DNA of 9,040 nt from JAJZMF01 sp035702845 (lineage in GTDB: Bacteria; Actinomycetota; Acidimicrobiia; Acidimicrobiales; Palsa-688): positions 1 to 9,040 of the forward strand of contig DASSZK010000255.1 in the NCBI GenBank assembly GCA_035702845.1. The letters run 5' to 3'. The translations under genes and the position numbers were made by a program. The notes beneath the pieces were generated by a model. That model saw only the letters and a program-made list of their open reading frames with translations, was not told where the DNA came from and did not search any database. Shown piece by piece: positions 1-6,059 of the stretch (positions are counted from its first letter, which is position 1; each line of letters opens with the position of its first letter).

Positions 1-616
1 TCTGGTCGTCGCTTTCGATGGCGAGCGCGACATGCTGGAGCAGGCCCGGGCGCGCCTCACGGGTGTGGTCTTCTGCGAGGCGGTCCTGCCTCGGGTGCCA
101 GTGCGCAGCGGGTGGGCCGATGCGGCGGTAGCCAACTTCGTCGTCAACCACTTGGGCGATCCCCCGGCAGGCATGGCCGAACTGGTCCGGCTGGTCGGCT
201 CGGGCGGCAAAGTAGCGGTGACAGTGTGGCCGAGCCCTCCTCCACCGCTGCAACGCCTGTGGGTCGAGGCATTCAACGCGGCTGGAGTGACGGGGCCCGA
301 AGGACTGCCGAGGGTGCCCGAGGACCGGGACTTCGCCCGCAATTCCCGGGGCGTCACCGACCTGCTATGCGGGTCGGGCTTGCGCGATGTCGACTGCCAT
401 ACGATCACCTGGAGCCATCGAACCGACTTTGAGAACTGGTGGAGCGGACCGGCAGGCGGGATCGGTACTCTCGGCGTGCTCATGCGTGGCCAGCCCGCCG
501 CTACCGTCGCCGCGATCCGTCGGGAGTACCAGCGACTCGCGTGCCCCTACATCGACTCGGACGGCACGCTCGCCTTGCCCACGGCTGCCCTGCTTGCTGT
601 GGGCACGGCACCGTGA
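1..616 (+). CDS. SAM-dependent class I methyltransferase, 5' truncated
   Basis: The reading frame is open from the left edge (frame starting at base 2), so the true start lies outside the window; 204 residues are visible. The visible part opens with VVAFDGERDML, which looks like the strand and acidic residue following glycine motif I of class I methyltransferases, where the acidic residue binds the ribose of S-adenosylmethionine. WADAAVANFVVNHLGDP then matches the post-motif strand and helix, and LVGSGGKVAVTVWP matches the 'pgG.l.vtvw' strand of the Methyltransf_11 type. The C-terminal part (TLALPTAALLAVGTAP) fits the last two antiparallel strands seen in ubiE-like methyltransferases. It probably methylates a small molecule in the cytoplasm; the substrate is unknown. 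It converges on the MerR-family gene with a gap of about 110 bases. An ATG at 32 exists in frame but lies inside the SAM-binding fold, so it is not the start. Confidence 0.82.
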   Translation, partial: LVVAFDGERDMLEQARARLTGVVFCEAVLPRVPVRSGWADAAVANFVVNHLGDPPAGMAELVRLVGSGGKVAVTVWPSPPPPLQRLWVEAFNAAGVTGPEGLPRVPEDRDFARNSRGVTDLLCGSGLRDVDCHTITWSHRTDFENWWSGPAGGIGTLGVLMRGQPAATVAAIRREYQRLACPYIDSDGTLALPTAALLAVGTAP

Positions 617-637
617 GACGACAGCCTCCGCGAACCT

Positions 638-663
638 GGTGGGCGCCGTACCGCGGCGGCACC
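638..663. terminator. Imperfect GC-rich hairpin between convergent genes
   Basis: In the gap between the methyltransferase stop and the MerR gene stop, GGTG(638-641)/CACC(660-663) and CGCCG(644-648)/CGGCG(654-658) can pair around a 5-base loop with a small internal loop. It sits about 20 bases after the methyltransferase stop. There is no U-tract on either strand, so it would be at best a GC-rich actinobacterial-type terminator. The call rests on position and pairing only. Confidence 0.25.
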
Positions 664-725
664 CGGCCAGCCAGGCGCCGGATCGCCGACTATGTGCCCG
701 GAGCGGCACAACTGAAGGGTTCTCC

Positions 726-1568
726 CTACGGGATGTTCTGGGCGGGGGGCGCAGGTGGGTCGCCGAGGGGGAAAGCGATATCGCACACGACATCGTCGGG
801 CCCGATGTCGTCGGGTTCGGCCCGGTACACCTCGCGGCACGACAGGTGGCTGTTGGGCCTCGCGGTAGCCTCAGATGAGCAGGCGACAGCGTCGTAGGCG
901 GCGAGGATGGCTGGGAAGTCCCACTGAGCCTTGGTGATGGTGGTGTAGGCCTCGTCGTGGGCGGGCTCGGTCCGGACCCCGACCTGTTCATCGGGTTGGA
1001 TGTGTGCGGGGCAAGCCAGCATTGCCTCGAGCGGGCCGTCGTGCTCAGCGTCGACGACGCCGTGGAAGATCAGCGTGAAAGGACCGGCCGGCGCGGCACC
1101 CCTGAGGTGGTCGGCGAAGGCCTTCTTCGCTTCCCGGACAAAGCCGTCGGTCTCGTGCCCGTGGAGGCGTCGTTGGATTGACATGACCCGCTGGGCGGTG
1201 ACGTGCCTCGTCTCGATCGGGAACATGGGGTCTCCTCCTTGGCCAATGGTCACTTGGACGTGACGGATGAGTAACTGGTGGTCGGCATGGCGACGAGCGG
1301 AGTCGGCGAGGAGTGCGTCGAGTCGTCTGATCGCTGCGTGAACGTCCCGGGCGATGTCCTCGACGACGAGCCCGATGTCCGCCAGGCTCAGGTCCGCGCC
1401 CCGCAGTACGCTTATGAGCTGTCCGGTGCGGACCTGGTCGGGCCGGTAGCGCCGATAGCCAGTGACGGGGTCGGTGGACGCGGGCGAAAGCAGGCCGAGC
1501 TGGTCGTAGATCCGCAGTGCCTTGGGCGTGAGCCTCGCTCGGCGGCCGAACTCGCCGATCGAGAGCAT
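726..1568 (-). CDS. MerR-family transcriptional regulator with GyrI-like effector domain
   Basis: The 280-residue protein starts MLSIGEFGRRARLTPKALR, the classic MerR winged helix-turn-helix, followed by YDQLGLLSP and the wing motif TGYRRYRPDQV (about residues 1-48). Residues 50-105 form the dimerisation helix (LISVLRGADLSLADIG). From about residue 118 a GyrI-like/SOUL-type effector domain follows (FPIETRHVTAQRVMSI to SCREVYRAEPDD), as in BmrR-like drug or metabolite sensors. Such proteins bind DNA as dimers and activate or repress nearby genes on ligand binding. ATG at 1568 is chosen because the MerR fold begins right there; a GTG five codons upstream (1583) is possible, and neither has a well-spaced Shine-Dalgarno. 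The same frame stays open far upstream, but that stretch lies antisense to the next gene and has no MerR-like content. The gene is divergent from the FMN-binding protein gene, so it may control that gene and itself; this is inference from layout. Ligand unknown. Confidence 0.88.
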   Translation of the reverse strand: MLSIGEFGRRARLTPKALRIYDQLGLLSPASTDPVTGYRRYRPDQVRTGQLISVLRGADLSLADIGLVVEDIARDVHAAIRRLDALLADSARRHADHQLLIRHVQVTIGQGGDPMFPIETRHVTAQRVMSIQRRLHGHETDGFVREAKKAFADHLRGAAPAGPFTLIFHGVVDAEHDGPLEAMLACPAHIQPDEQVGVRTEPAHDEAYTTITKAQWDFPAILAAYDAVACSSEATARPNSHLSCREVYRAEPDDIGPDDVVCDIAFPLGDPPAPPAQNIP

Positions 1569-1655
1569 CTCGTTATTGTTCACTCTTCCGATCCTCACCC
1601 ATGACCCCACGGCAAAGTCAAGGGGTTCTGATGCACCTGCGTGCCCCCGCGAAGA

Positions 1656-1672
1656 GAACGCTCGGAGCGTTC
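1656..1672. promoter_or_regulatory. Perfect dyad, candidate MerR-family operator
   Basis: GAACGCT (1656-1662) and AGCGTTC (1666-1672) are perfect inverted copies separated by CGG. The dyad lies in the divergent spacer between the MerR-family gene and the FMN-binding protein gene, about 90 bases from the MerR start. A further partial copy, AGCGTT, occurs at 1722-1727. MerR-family proteins commonly bind dyads of 17-20 bases next to their own gene. Binding by this regulator is inferred. Confidence 0.42.
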
Positions 1673-1725
1673 CATCGGCGCGCCGTCCTGCAAGTAGCGA
1701 CCTTCCGCGTCGCCACGCCAGAGCG

Positions 1726-1754
1726 TTGGTTCTCGCAGCACCAGGCTGTACCAT
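1726..1754 (+). promoter_or_regulatory. Possible promoter of the FMN-binding protein gene
   Basis: TTGGTT (1726-1731) and TACCAT (1749-1754) are separated by 17 bases, about 57 bases ahead of the GTG start. The -10 element fits the loose actinobacterial TAnnnT pattern, while the -35 matches the consensus only in its first three bases. Such matches arise by chance in GC-rich DNA, so support is weak. Confidence 0.25.
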
Positions 1755-1811
1755 CAGGTCGCAGCGCCGGTCGACCTCGGAGGCCCGAGGCGAAGCGTTT
1801 GTAGGTGTATC

Positions 1812-3311
1812 GTGCAAATTATGGTTCCAGCCAATGATTTGGTGACGCCCCTGGTGACCCGGGCACAAACCTGCCCGTTGCCTAGCGAAAGCGGGCGCGA
1901 GCGGCATCGCCCAGCGGTTGGTAAGGCAGCTGGCAGCGCGGCTGTTCTTGCCGCGGCCGTTATGGCCGCGAGCCCCCCTGCTGCGGCCGAGGTGGCGTTG
2001 CCCGAGGTGGCGCCCCTGCCGGCTTGGACCAGTCTGCAGTCTTTCCGGATACCTGCTCCGACCCCGCTGCTTGGCGAGTCGCTCCTGCCCACCGGCCGTT
2101 GGGCGACCCAGGTAAAGCTCGTGGCCGAGCCGCCTTTCGGCGCAACCGACCCAACGGCTCAGCGTGCCACGAGCAGCTCGATCAGCAGGCTCGCCGTGCC
2201 CATGCTCGTCGAAGAAGCCGAGCAGGACCAAGGGGCGGTCGTCGACACCGTCACAGGAGCCACGTATACCTCAAGGGCCTTTGCTTCTTCGCTCCAGGGA
2301 GCCATCGCCAAGGTTGCGGCGTCGTCCTCGGCCACGGTCGCCGTAGTCGGGCCGTTGCGTACCGCAGAGTTCTGCTATCCCAAGTGCAACGTCTACGGGG
2401 ACGTGCAGGTGCGCGTGACGGCGGTGCCTGCTGTGGTGGCTATTGCTGCCAATGGCCGCGGCGGTTATTGGACCGTCAACTCCATGGGCCAAGTTTCTGC
2501 CCAGGGCACCGCCTCGTTGGGCGCCCCAGTGGGGATCACGCTGCGCGACCCCGTGACCGCTATGGCGAGCACTAGTGACGGCAAAGGGTACGTGATCATC
2601 GACCGAAGCGGGCAGGCGTACGCTTACGGCGACGCGCCTCACCTTCCAAATGGAGCACCCATGGCCGATGCTGTCGGGATCGCCATGGATCCTGGGAACA
2701 AGGGTTACTGGGTGGTAAGTGCTTCTGGGTCGGTGCGGGCCGCTGGCAATGCCGCGCACTTGGGTAGCCTGGGGGGTGCGGCGGCCAAGGCCGGCGGTAT
2801 TGTCGGCATTGCTGCGACACCCGATGGCAGGGGCTACTGGTTGACCACCTCCGCCGGTGTGGTGCACGGGTTCGGTGATGCCGCTGTGAAGGGCGCGCCG
2901 CCCAAACTGTCGCCGGTCCCCGGTGATTTCATGACGCTCGCTCCCGGTTTGGTAACGGGGATCGTGGCTTCTTCCAAGGGCGGTTACATGCTGGTGACGT
3001 CCGGCGCGCATTTGTACGAGTACGGCGGGGGCTTTGCTTTTTACCGCTCAGACATGTCGAGCATCGGCCTGCTTCCCCGGGGTGAGGCCATGCCATCCCA
3101 CCTGCCGCCAGGGGTTCCCAATGGTGTGCCGGGTGCGGGGCTGCTCAACGGCCAGCCGGTGGTGGGCGTGGCAATTCAGGACGGTGGCTCGAGCGCGGCT
3201 GTGATCGGAGCCGGCGGGGCACTGAACCCCGCCGTTTTTACGGTACTCCCCGGAGGGCCCCCGCCGACCGGCTCCGGGGCCCTGACAAGCAGAAGCAGTA
3301 CCGGGAGTTAA
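1812..3311 (+). CDS. Secreted FMN-binding domain protein with GYW-type repeats
   Basis: The 499-residue protein has three parts. Residues about 33-60 form an Arg/His-preceded hydrophobic stretch (AAGSAAVLAAAVMAASPPAAA), likely an export signal with an unusually long n-region. Residues about 95-170 resemble an FMN_bind domain: an AVPMLVEEAEQDQG helix, then VVDTVTGATYTS at 143-154, the attachment motif in which FMN is joined by a phosphoester bond to the last Thr (T153 by analogy with NqrC/RnfG). Residues about 217-410 hold about five repeats of roughly 40 residues keyed by GGYWTV, GKGYVI, KGYWVV, GRGYWL and GGYMLV, each followed by a Gly and often a G-[DN]-A turn, suggesting a beta-propeller-like or solenoid fold. 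C188 and C192 sit between the domains and could form a disulfide. GTG at 1812 has a weak AGGTG 4 bases upstream; ATG at 1821 is the alternative. The ApbE-like gene lies tail to tail downstream. It is probably an extracytoplasmic flavoprotein in electron transfer; its partner is unknown. Confidence 0.78.
   Translation: MQIMVPANDLVTPLVTRAQTCPLPSESGRERHRPAVGKAAGSAAVLAAAVMAASPPAAAEVALPEVAPLPAWTSLQSFRIPAPTPLLGESLLPTGRWATQVKLVAEPPFGATDPTAQRATSSSISRLAVPMLVEEAEQDQGAVVDTVTGATYTSRAFASSLQGAIAKVAASSSATVAVVGPLRTAEFCYPKCNVYGDVQVRVTAVPAVVAIAANGRGGYWTVNSMGQVSAQGTASLGAPVGITLRDPVTAMASTSDGKGYVIIDRSGQAYAYGDAPHLPNGAPMADAVGIAMDPGNKGYWVVSASGSVRAAGNAAHLGSLGGAAAKAGGIVGIAATPDGRGYWLTTSAGVVHGFGDAAVKGAPPKLSPVPGDFMTLAPGLVTGIVASSKGGYMLVTSGAHLYEYGGGFAFYRSDMSSIGLLPRGEAMPSHLPPGVPNGVPGAGLLNGQPVVGVAIQDGGSSAAVIGAGGALNPAVFTVLPGGPPPTGSGALTSRSSTGS
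2460..3041 (+). repeat. Five degenerate ~40-residue GYW-type protein repeats
   Basis: Within the FMN-binding protein, the motif G-[GKR]-G-Y-[WVM] followed by three or four residues, then Ser/Gly and Val or an aromatic, recurs at about residues 217, 258, 298, 340 and 390, giving spacings of about 40-50 residues. After most copies a G-[DN]-A or Gly-rich turn follows (YGDAPHL, AGNAAHLG, FGDAAVKG). The repeats have diverged in DNA sequence, so they are old protein-level repeats rather than recent tandem duplications. Similar 'GYWLV..DGGVF.FGDA' repeats are frequent in secreted actinobacterial proteins; their role is not known to me. Confidence 0.6.
3254..3283 (-). terminator. Strong GC-rich hairpin downstream of the apbE-like gene
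   Basis: AGGGCCCC (3254-3261) and GGGGCCCT (3276-3283) form a perfect 8-bp stem, with a short inner GCC/GGC pairing in the 14-base loop. It lies about 25 bases past the apbE-like stop on the minus strand and inside the 3' end of the FMN-binding gene on the plus strand. On the minus strand a second small stem, CCGT-AAAA-ACGG, follows near 3233-3244. No U-tract is adjacent, so termination is plausible but not certain. Confidence 0.4.
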
Positions 3312-4099
3312 TGTTCGAGGGGCCAGGTGCGCCGGCGGGCAAAGCCAGGAGAGGACCATTGGCGGCCGTCGGGGTATACCACGAGGGCGTCGGTACCGAC
3401 GGTCTCCAGCCAGAGAGGTGCCTCGGTGCCCATGGCAAACGCTGCGGTGGCGTACACGTCGGCTATGACCATGTCCGGGTGCACGACTGTCACACAAGCG
3501 AGCTCGGATGCGGCGGCGCCATCTGGGCGCCAAATGTGGTGGCCGCGTTCGGCCGTCCCAGACGTGGCGACTGACTCGTTGCAGACTTCGATGACAGCGC
3601 ACAGCCCGTCGCGCCGCAGCGGGTGTACTACGCCGACCCCCCAGCCCTTTCGGCCGGCCGGGCGCCCTCGGGCCACAACATCGCCGCCGGCATTTATGCA
3701 GTGCCTAATAAACCCCGCTGCAGTGAGCATTTCGGAAACGTGTTGGGCCGCCCAGCCTTTTACCAGGCCCGAAGGGTCAAAGCTGTGCTCGGGGCCGCCC
3801 CAGGGGTCGAACCAGCCCTTGGTGGTTCCCTTCAGCTGATGGCAAAGGCTTATCACGTCGGCGAGCTCGGGAGGGCCGTCTGCGGCGTCCACCTCCCCCC
3901 GGCCTAAACGGCACACCCACGAAGACGGGTCGTACGTGGTGAAAATGGAATTTGCCCGGTGAAGCCACCGCCCACATGCCGACACCACCTCAAGCGGTGA
4001 CGGAGAACGGGCATCATTTTCTTCAGGCAGGCGCACATCGAAACAAAAAGCGGTCCCCATCACCATTTCGGTGTGGGTGAAGCGCAATGGCTCTGACAA
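3308..4099 (-). CDS. apbE: ApbE-family FAD:protein FMN transferase
   Basis: The 263-residue protein shows the ApbE/Ftp landmarks in order: MVMGTAFCFDVRL at 12-24 (the 'MGT.f.i.v' strand), GTTKGWFDPWGG at 91-102, FDPSGLVKGWAA at 107-118, the nucleotide-binding NAGGD at 136-140, SVATSG at 176-181, and the Mg2+-binding ADVYATAAFAMG at 213-224 (D214, T218). The family cleaves FAD and transfers FMN to a Ser/Thr in a [ST]GAT-x-[ST] motif of a target protein. The adjacent convergent gene encodes just such a motif, so it is the likely substrate. The start is TTG at 4099, directly preceded in frame by a TAG stop, with AAAGG 10 bases upstream; ATG at residue 12 is the only close alternative and would clip the first strand. 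At 263 residues it is shorter than the usual 300-350 and has no signal peptide or lipobox, as in several actinobacterial members. Its stop overlaps the neighbour's stop. Confidence 0.9.
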   Translation of the reverse strand: MSEPLRFTHTEMVMGTAFCFDVRLPEENDARSPSPLEVVSACGRWLHRANSIFTTYDPSSWVCRLGRGEVDAADGPPELADVISLCHQLKGTTKGWFDPWGGPEHSFDPSGLVKGWAAQHVSEMLTAAGFIRHCINAGGDVVARGRPAGRKGWGVGVVHPLRRDGLCAVIEVCNESVATSGTAERGHHIWRPDGAAASELACVTVVHPDMVIADVYATAAFAMGTEAPLWLETVGTDALVVYPDGRQWSSPGFARRRTWPLEH

Positions 4100-4545
4100 C
4101 TAAGGGTGGCCTTTGACCTCGTCCCGGCGGGCCTTGCGCCCAGCGTTCACTGACGCTCCCGCACTGGTGCCTGCACCTCCGGTCGTGCGTCAACGGCAAG
4201 TTGACCAAGGATCGCCGAAAGATGCGGGGTCAGGTGGCGAGTCACCGGGATCACGCCCCGAGACTACGACTTGAGAGGGACGCCCGCAGGGAGGCCGTGC
4301 GCGCTGACCCTGTCACAGGGTGGACGCTAACACGGGTGGGACCAGCGGCCGATCGGGCGCAGGCCCCGCAGGTCGTGAGCTCCTACTGTCGGGATCCGGA
4401 GGATGCAGAACGGCACGTATGGAGCGTCCCTGGCTGGAGTCGTCATGCTCCGGTTGGACTTGTGGGGTTGTGGGGTTATTGGGCCGGTACACCCGGTCGA
4501 CGCCACCGGAGGTGGGGCCGACCATCAATTTCGCGCGAGCGCTGA
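4100..4545. other. Gene-poor spacer with one inverted repeat
   Basis: This stretch upstream of the apbE-like gene contains open frames on both strands, but all have Arg/Pro/Gly-rich translations without recognisable domains, supported starts or ribosome binding sites. Visible structure is limited to the dyad at 4307-4321, a weak AGCGT/ACGCT hairpin near 4142-4157, and a tandem TTGTGGGG pair near 4458-4475. The promoter of the apbE-like gene should lie in its left part, but no clear -35/-10 pair stands out. Together with the decayed toxin gene beside it, the region looks like non-coding or degraded sequence. Confidence 0.5.
4307..4321. repeat. Perfect 15-bp inverted repeat
   Basis: ACCCTGT and ACAGGGT flank a single central C. 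The dyad lies in a gene-poor stretch, over 200 bases upstream of the apbE-like start. It could be an operator or a chance dyad; no adjacent promoter element was identified. Confidence 0.4.
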
Positions 4546-4743
4546 TCAGGTTGGCCGGGTACGAGTTGCTGCCACGTTCTCGGTGACCATGGCGCGGCCG
4601 GGTCGGCTCGCTGCCCGCAAGAGTTCTTCGTCTGGTAGAGATGCGAGGACCGGGTCGTCGGCTGCGGCGGTCACGTCGCGGCCCTCGGCTCGAAGTCGCT
4701 CGGCTGCCAGGCGCGAGTGATGGGTATCGAGTAAGAGCCTCAC
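4546..4743 (-). pseudogene. Truncated DUF5615 PIN-like (VapC-type) toxin remnant
   Basis: The 65-codon frame reads VRLLLDTHHS at its start, then AERLRAEGRDV, SLPDEELLRAAS and AMVTENVA. These match in order the first half of DUF5615 PIN-like proteins, whose usual form begins 'mrlLlDehls...a..Lr..GhdV', continues 'l.DeelL..A...gr.lvT.n..dF', and is about 100-120 residues long. The acidic D6, D38/E39 and the VTEN strand are present, but the frame ends seven residues after VTEN, losing the C-terminal half. No other frame just downstream supplies a convincing continuation. GTG at 4743 is taken as the start because the homology begins there; it overlaps (GTGA) the stop of a short frame reading AEEPEAQWRRRQDLLAG, which may be the tail of a lost antitoxin-type gene. 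The same frame runs open further upstream to 4914 but gives only Arg/Pro/Gly-rich sequence. PIN-like proteins of this group are presumed RNases; this copy is probably inactive. Confidence 0.5.
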
Positions 4744-4910
4744 CCCGCCAGGAGGTCCTGCCGGCGCCGCCACTGGGCCTCGGGTTCCTCGGCCGCTTTG
4801 CGGTTGGCGGCGACCTGGCCGCCGGGCGGAGGCGCTCAGCTGCGCGGCCTCGCGAGTGCGCCCGTGGGAAAGCCTCGCCTTGGCGCCAGCCACCCCACGG
4901 CCGTCCGCGG
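4744..4910. other. Spacer between lacI-type gene and toxin remnant
   Basis: On the minus strand downstream of the LacI-family stop there is no intact gene. A short frame ending at the GTGA overlap with the DUF5615 remnant encodes about 30 residues (including NRKAAEEPEAQWRRRQDLL) after a stop codon, the size and charge of an antitoxin tail, but too short and undiagnostic to annotate as a gene. No clear terminator for the LacI-family gene was seen. Confidence 0.4.
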
Positions 4911-5942
4911 TCACCGTCCGATGGGGAGCTCTCCTGAGCCGCGCGGCACGACCTGGGTTGGCACCACGATCTCTTTTGGCGGGCCCGAGGCGCCGTCGAG
5001 GCGCTCACATATGAGCCGGGCTGCCTGCCGGCCGAGTTCCACAGGGTCGTAGGCGACCACCGATACCGGCGGCGTCAGTAGGGGCGCCAACTCGAAGTCA
5101 TCGAAACCGACTAGCGCAGGGCGCAGGCTCCTGCCGGCAAGGGCCCGCAGCACTCCAAGAGTTATGCGGTTGTTTGCTGCAAAAATGGCCGTGGGGGGGA
5201 CTCCTAGGGCGAGCAGGCGCTGTGTGGCAGTTTCCGCACTCGCCGTGTCATGGCAGCCCAGCCTCACGAGCTCGGGGTGGGATTTGTTGGTCGCCTCAGA
5301 CATAGCAGCGCGGAACCCTCTGAGGCGCTCTGCGGTGGTGTACACCTTTGGGAGGTCGCCCAGGAAAGCGACCCGCCGATGACCTTGGCTGAGTAGGTGG
5401 CGGACGGCCGCGCGTGACCCGCCGAAGTTGTCGAGAAGGATTGTGTCAGCGGCGAGGTTCGTCGGCGGCCGGTCGATGAAGACGACCGGGGTACCCAGCG
5501 CGACCTCAGGTGCCAAAAAGCTGTAGTCCGAGCCCGTGGGGACCACCAACAAGCCACCGACCCGACGCTCGCAGAGCACCTCCAATAGTTCTCGTTCCCG
5601 TTTGGTGTCCTCGTCCGAACTGCCAGAGACCACGAGGAGTGAGCGGCCCCGGACTTCGTCCTCTACCCCCCGAGCGATAGCAGAGTAAAACGGGTTGGCA
5701 ACGTCCTTGATTATCAAGCCCAGCATGCGCGACACCTGGTGCTGGCGCAAAGCACGGGCATGCTCGTTGCGGCGAAAACCGAGCTCGTTGATCGCCTTCT
5801 GCACTCGGGAAACCGTCGTCGGGCTGACCCGGTCTTCCCCGTTGACCACCCGGGACACCGTCTTCAAGCTGACACGCGCATGCTCGGCGACGTCCATCAT
5901 CGTCGGCCGGCCTCGCTCGGTCGCTTCGTCGCTAGCGCTCAC
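4911..5942 (-). CDS. LacI-family transcriptional repressor
   Basis: The 343-residue protein has the LacI layout. The helix-turn-helix TMMDVAEHARVSLKTVSRVV spans residues 14-33, followed by NGEDRVSPTTVSRVQKAI and the hinge helix NEHARALR with L65, the leucine that in LacI/PurR inserts at a central CpG. LGLIIKDVANPFYSAIARG (75-92) opens the periplasmic-binding-like effector domain, which continues through VFIDRPP (154-160), GHRRVAFLG (187-195), TAIFAANNR (251-259) and ALVGFDDFELAPLLTPPVS (276-294). Length matches the family. GTG at 5942 is chosen because AAAGGA lies 7 bases upstream and the homology starts shortly after; an in-frame ATG at 6035 would add 31 residues without domain content. It is divergent from the CUT2 transporter operon and probably represses it and itself, released by the transported sugar or a derivative. 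The recognition-helix pair L26-K27 differs from LacI (Tyr-Gln), so specificity must be its own. Confidence 0.93.
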   Translation of the reverse strand: MSASDEATERGRPTMMDVAEHARVSLKTVSRVVNGEDRVSPTTVSRVQKAINELGFRRNEHARALRQHQVSRMLGLIIKDVANPFYSAIARGVEDEVRGRSLLVVSGSSDEDTKRERELLEVLCERRVGGLLVVPTGSDYSFLAPEVALGTPVVFIDRPPTNLAADTILLDNFGGSRAAVRHLLSQGHRRVAFLGDLPKVYTTAERLRGFRAAMSEATNKSHPELVRLGCHDTASAETATQRLLALGVPPTAIFAANNRITLGVLRALAGRSLRPALVGFDDFELAPLLTPPVSVVAYDPVELGRQAARLICERLDGASGPPKEIVVPTQVVPRGSGELPIGR

Positions 5943-6015
5943 GCTGTATTCCTTTCGGGGGGACGGTTTGGTGCTGCCCTCTACCAGCGGCTCGCTTCGA
6001 TCGGCGCTGGGTGCC

Positions 6016-6045
6016 TTGACACCGTCTACATACACATGTTACGAA
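6016..6045 (+). promoter_or_regulatory. Predicted promoter of the ABC transporter operon
   Basis: A perfect TTGACA (-35) lies at 6016-6021, followed after 18 bases by TACGAA (6040-6045), a modest -10. Transcription would begin near 6050-6055, immediately before or at the palindrome at 6060-6071, so a bound repressor would block initiation or escape. On the opposite strand CTGACA (6054-6049) and TATGTA (6032-6027), 16 bases apart, could serve the LacI-family gene, giving overlapping divergent promoters. Confidence 0.45.
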
Positions 6046-6059
6046 TGCTGTCAGTGGGA

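Noticed and set aside
1860..1877. Hairpin CGGGCA/TGCCCG near the start of the FMN-binding gene, considered as an attenuator or riboswitch element
   Set aside because: A single 6-bp stem inside the coding region with no conserved riboswitch features; likely chance in GC-rich DNA.
1569..2231. Long upstream extension of the MerR-family reading frame to 2231 (501 residues in total)
   Set aside because: The extension is antisense to the FMN-binding protein, low in recognisable content, and the MerR fold begins exactly at the ATG at 1568.
2271..3011. A 246-residue minus-strand frame opposite the FMN-binding gene
   Set aside because: It is a shadow frame: its His/Arg-rich sequence mirrors the repeats of the true gene, with no domain or start signal.
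4201..4545. A 114-residue plus-strand frame in the gene-poor stretch
   Set aside because: Its Arg-rich composition is typical of chance frames in GC-rich DNA; no ribosome binding site or family resemblance was found.
4313..5008. A 231-residue minus-strand frame overlapping the LacI-family 3' end
   Set aside because: It is Arg/Pro/Ser-rich, overlaps the well-supported LacI-family gene and the DUF5615 remnant, and shows no domain.
5984..6010. CCAGCG/CGCTGG inverted repeat in the leader of the LacI-family gene, considered as a second operator
   Set aside because: The arms are 15 bases apart, the centre is not symmetric, and it does not resemble the GACAACGTTGTC palindrome.
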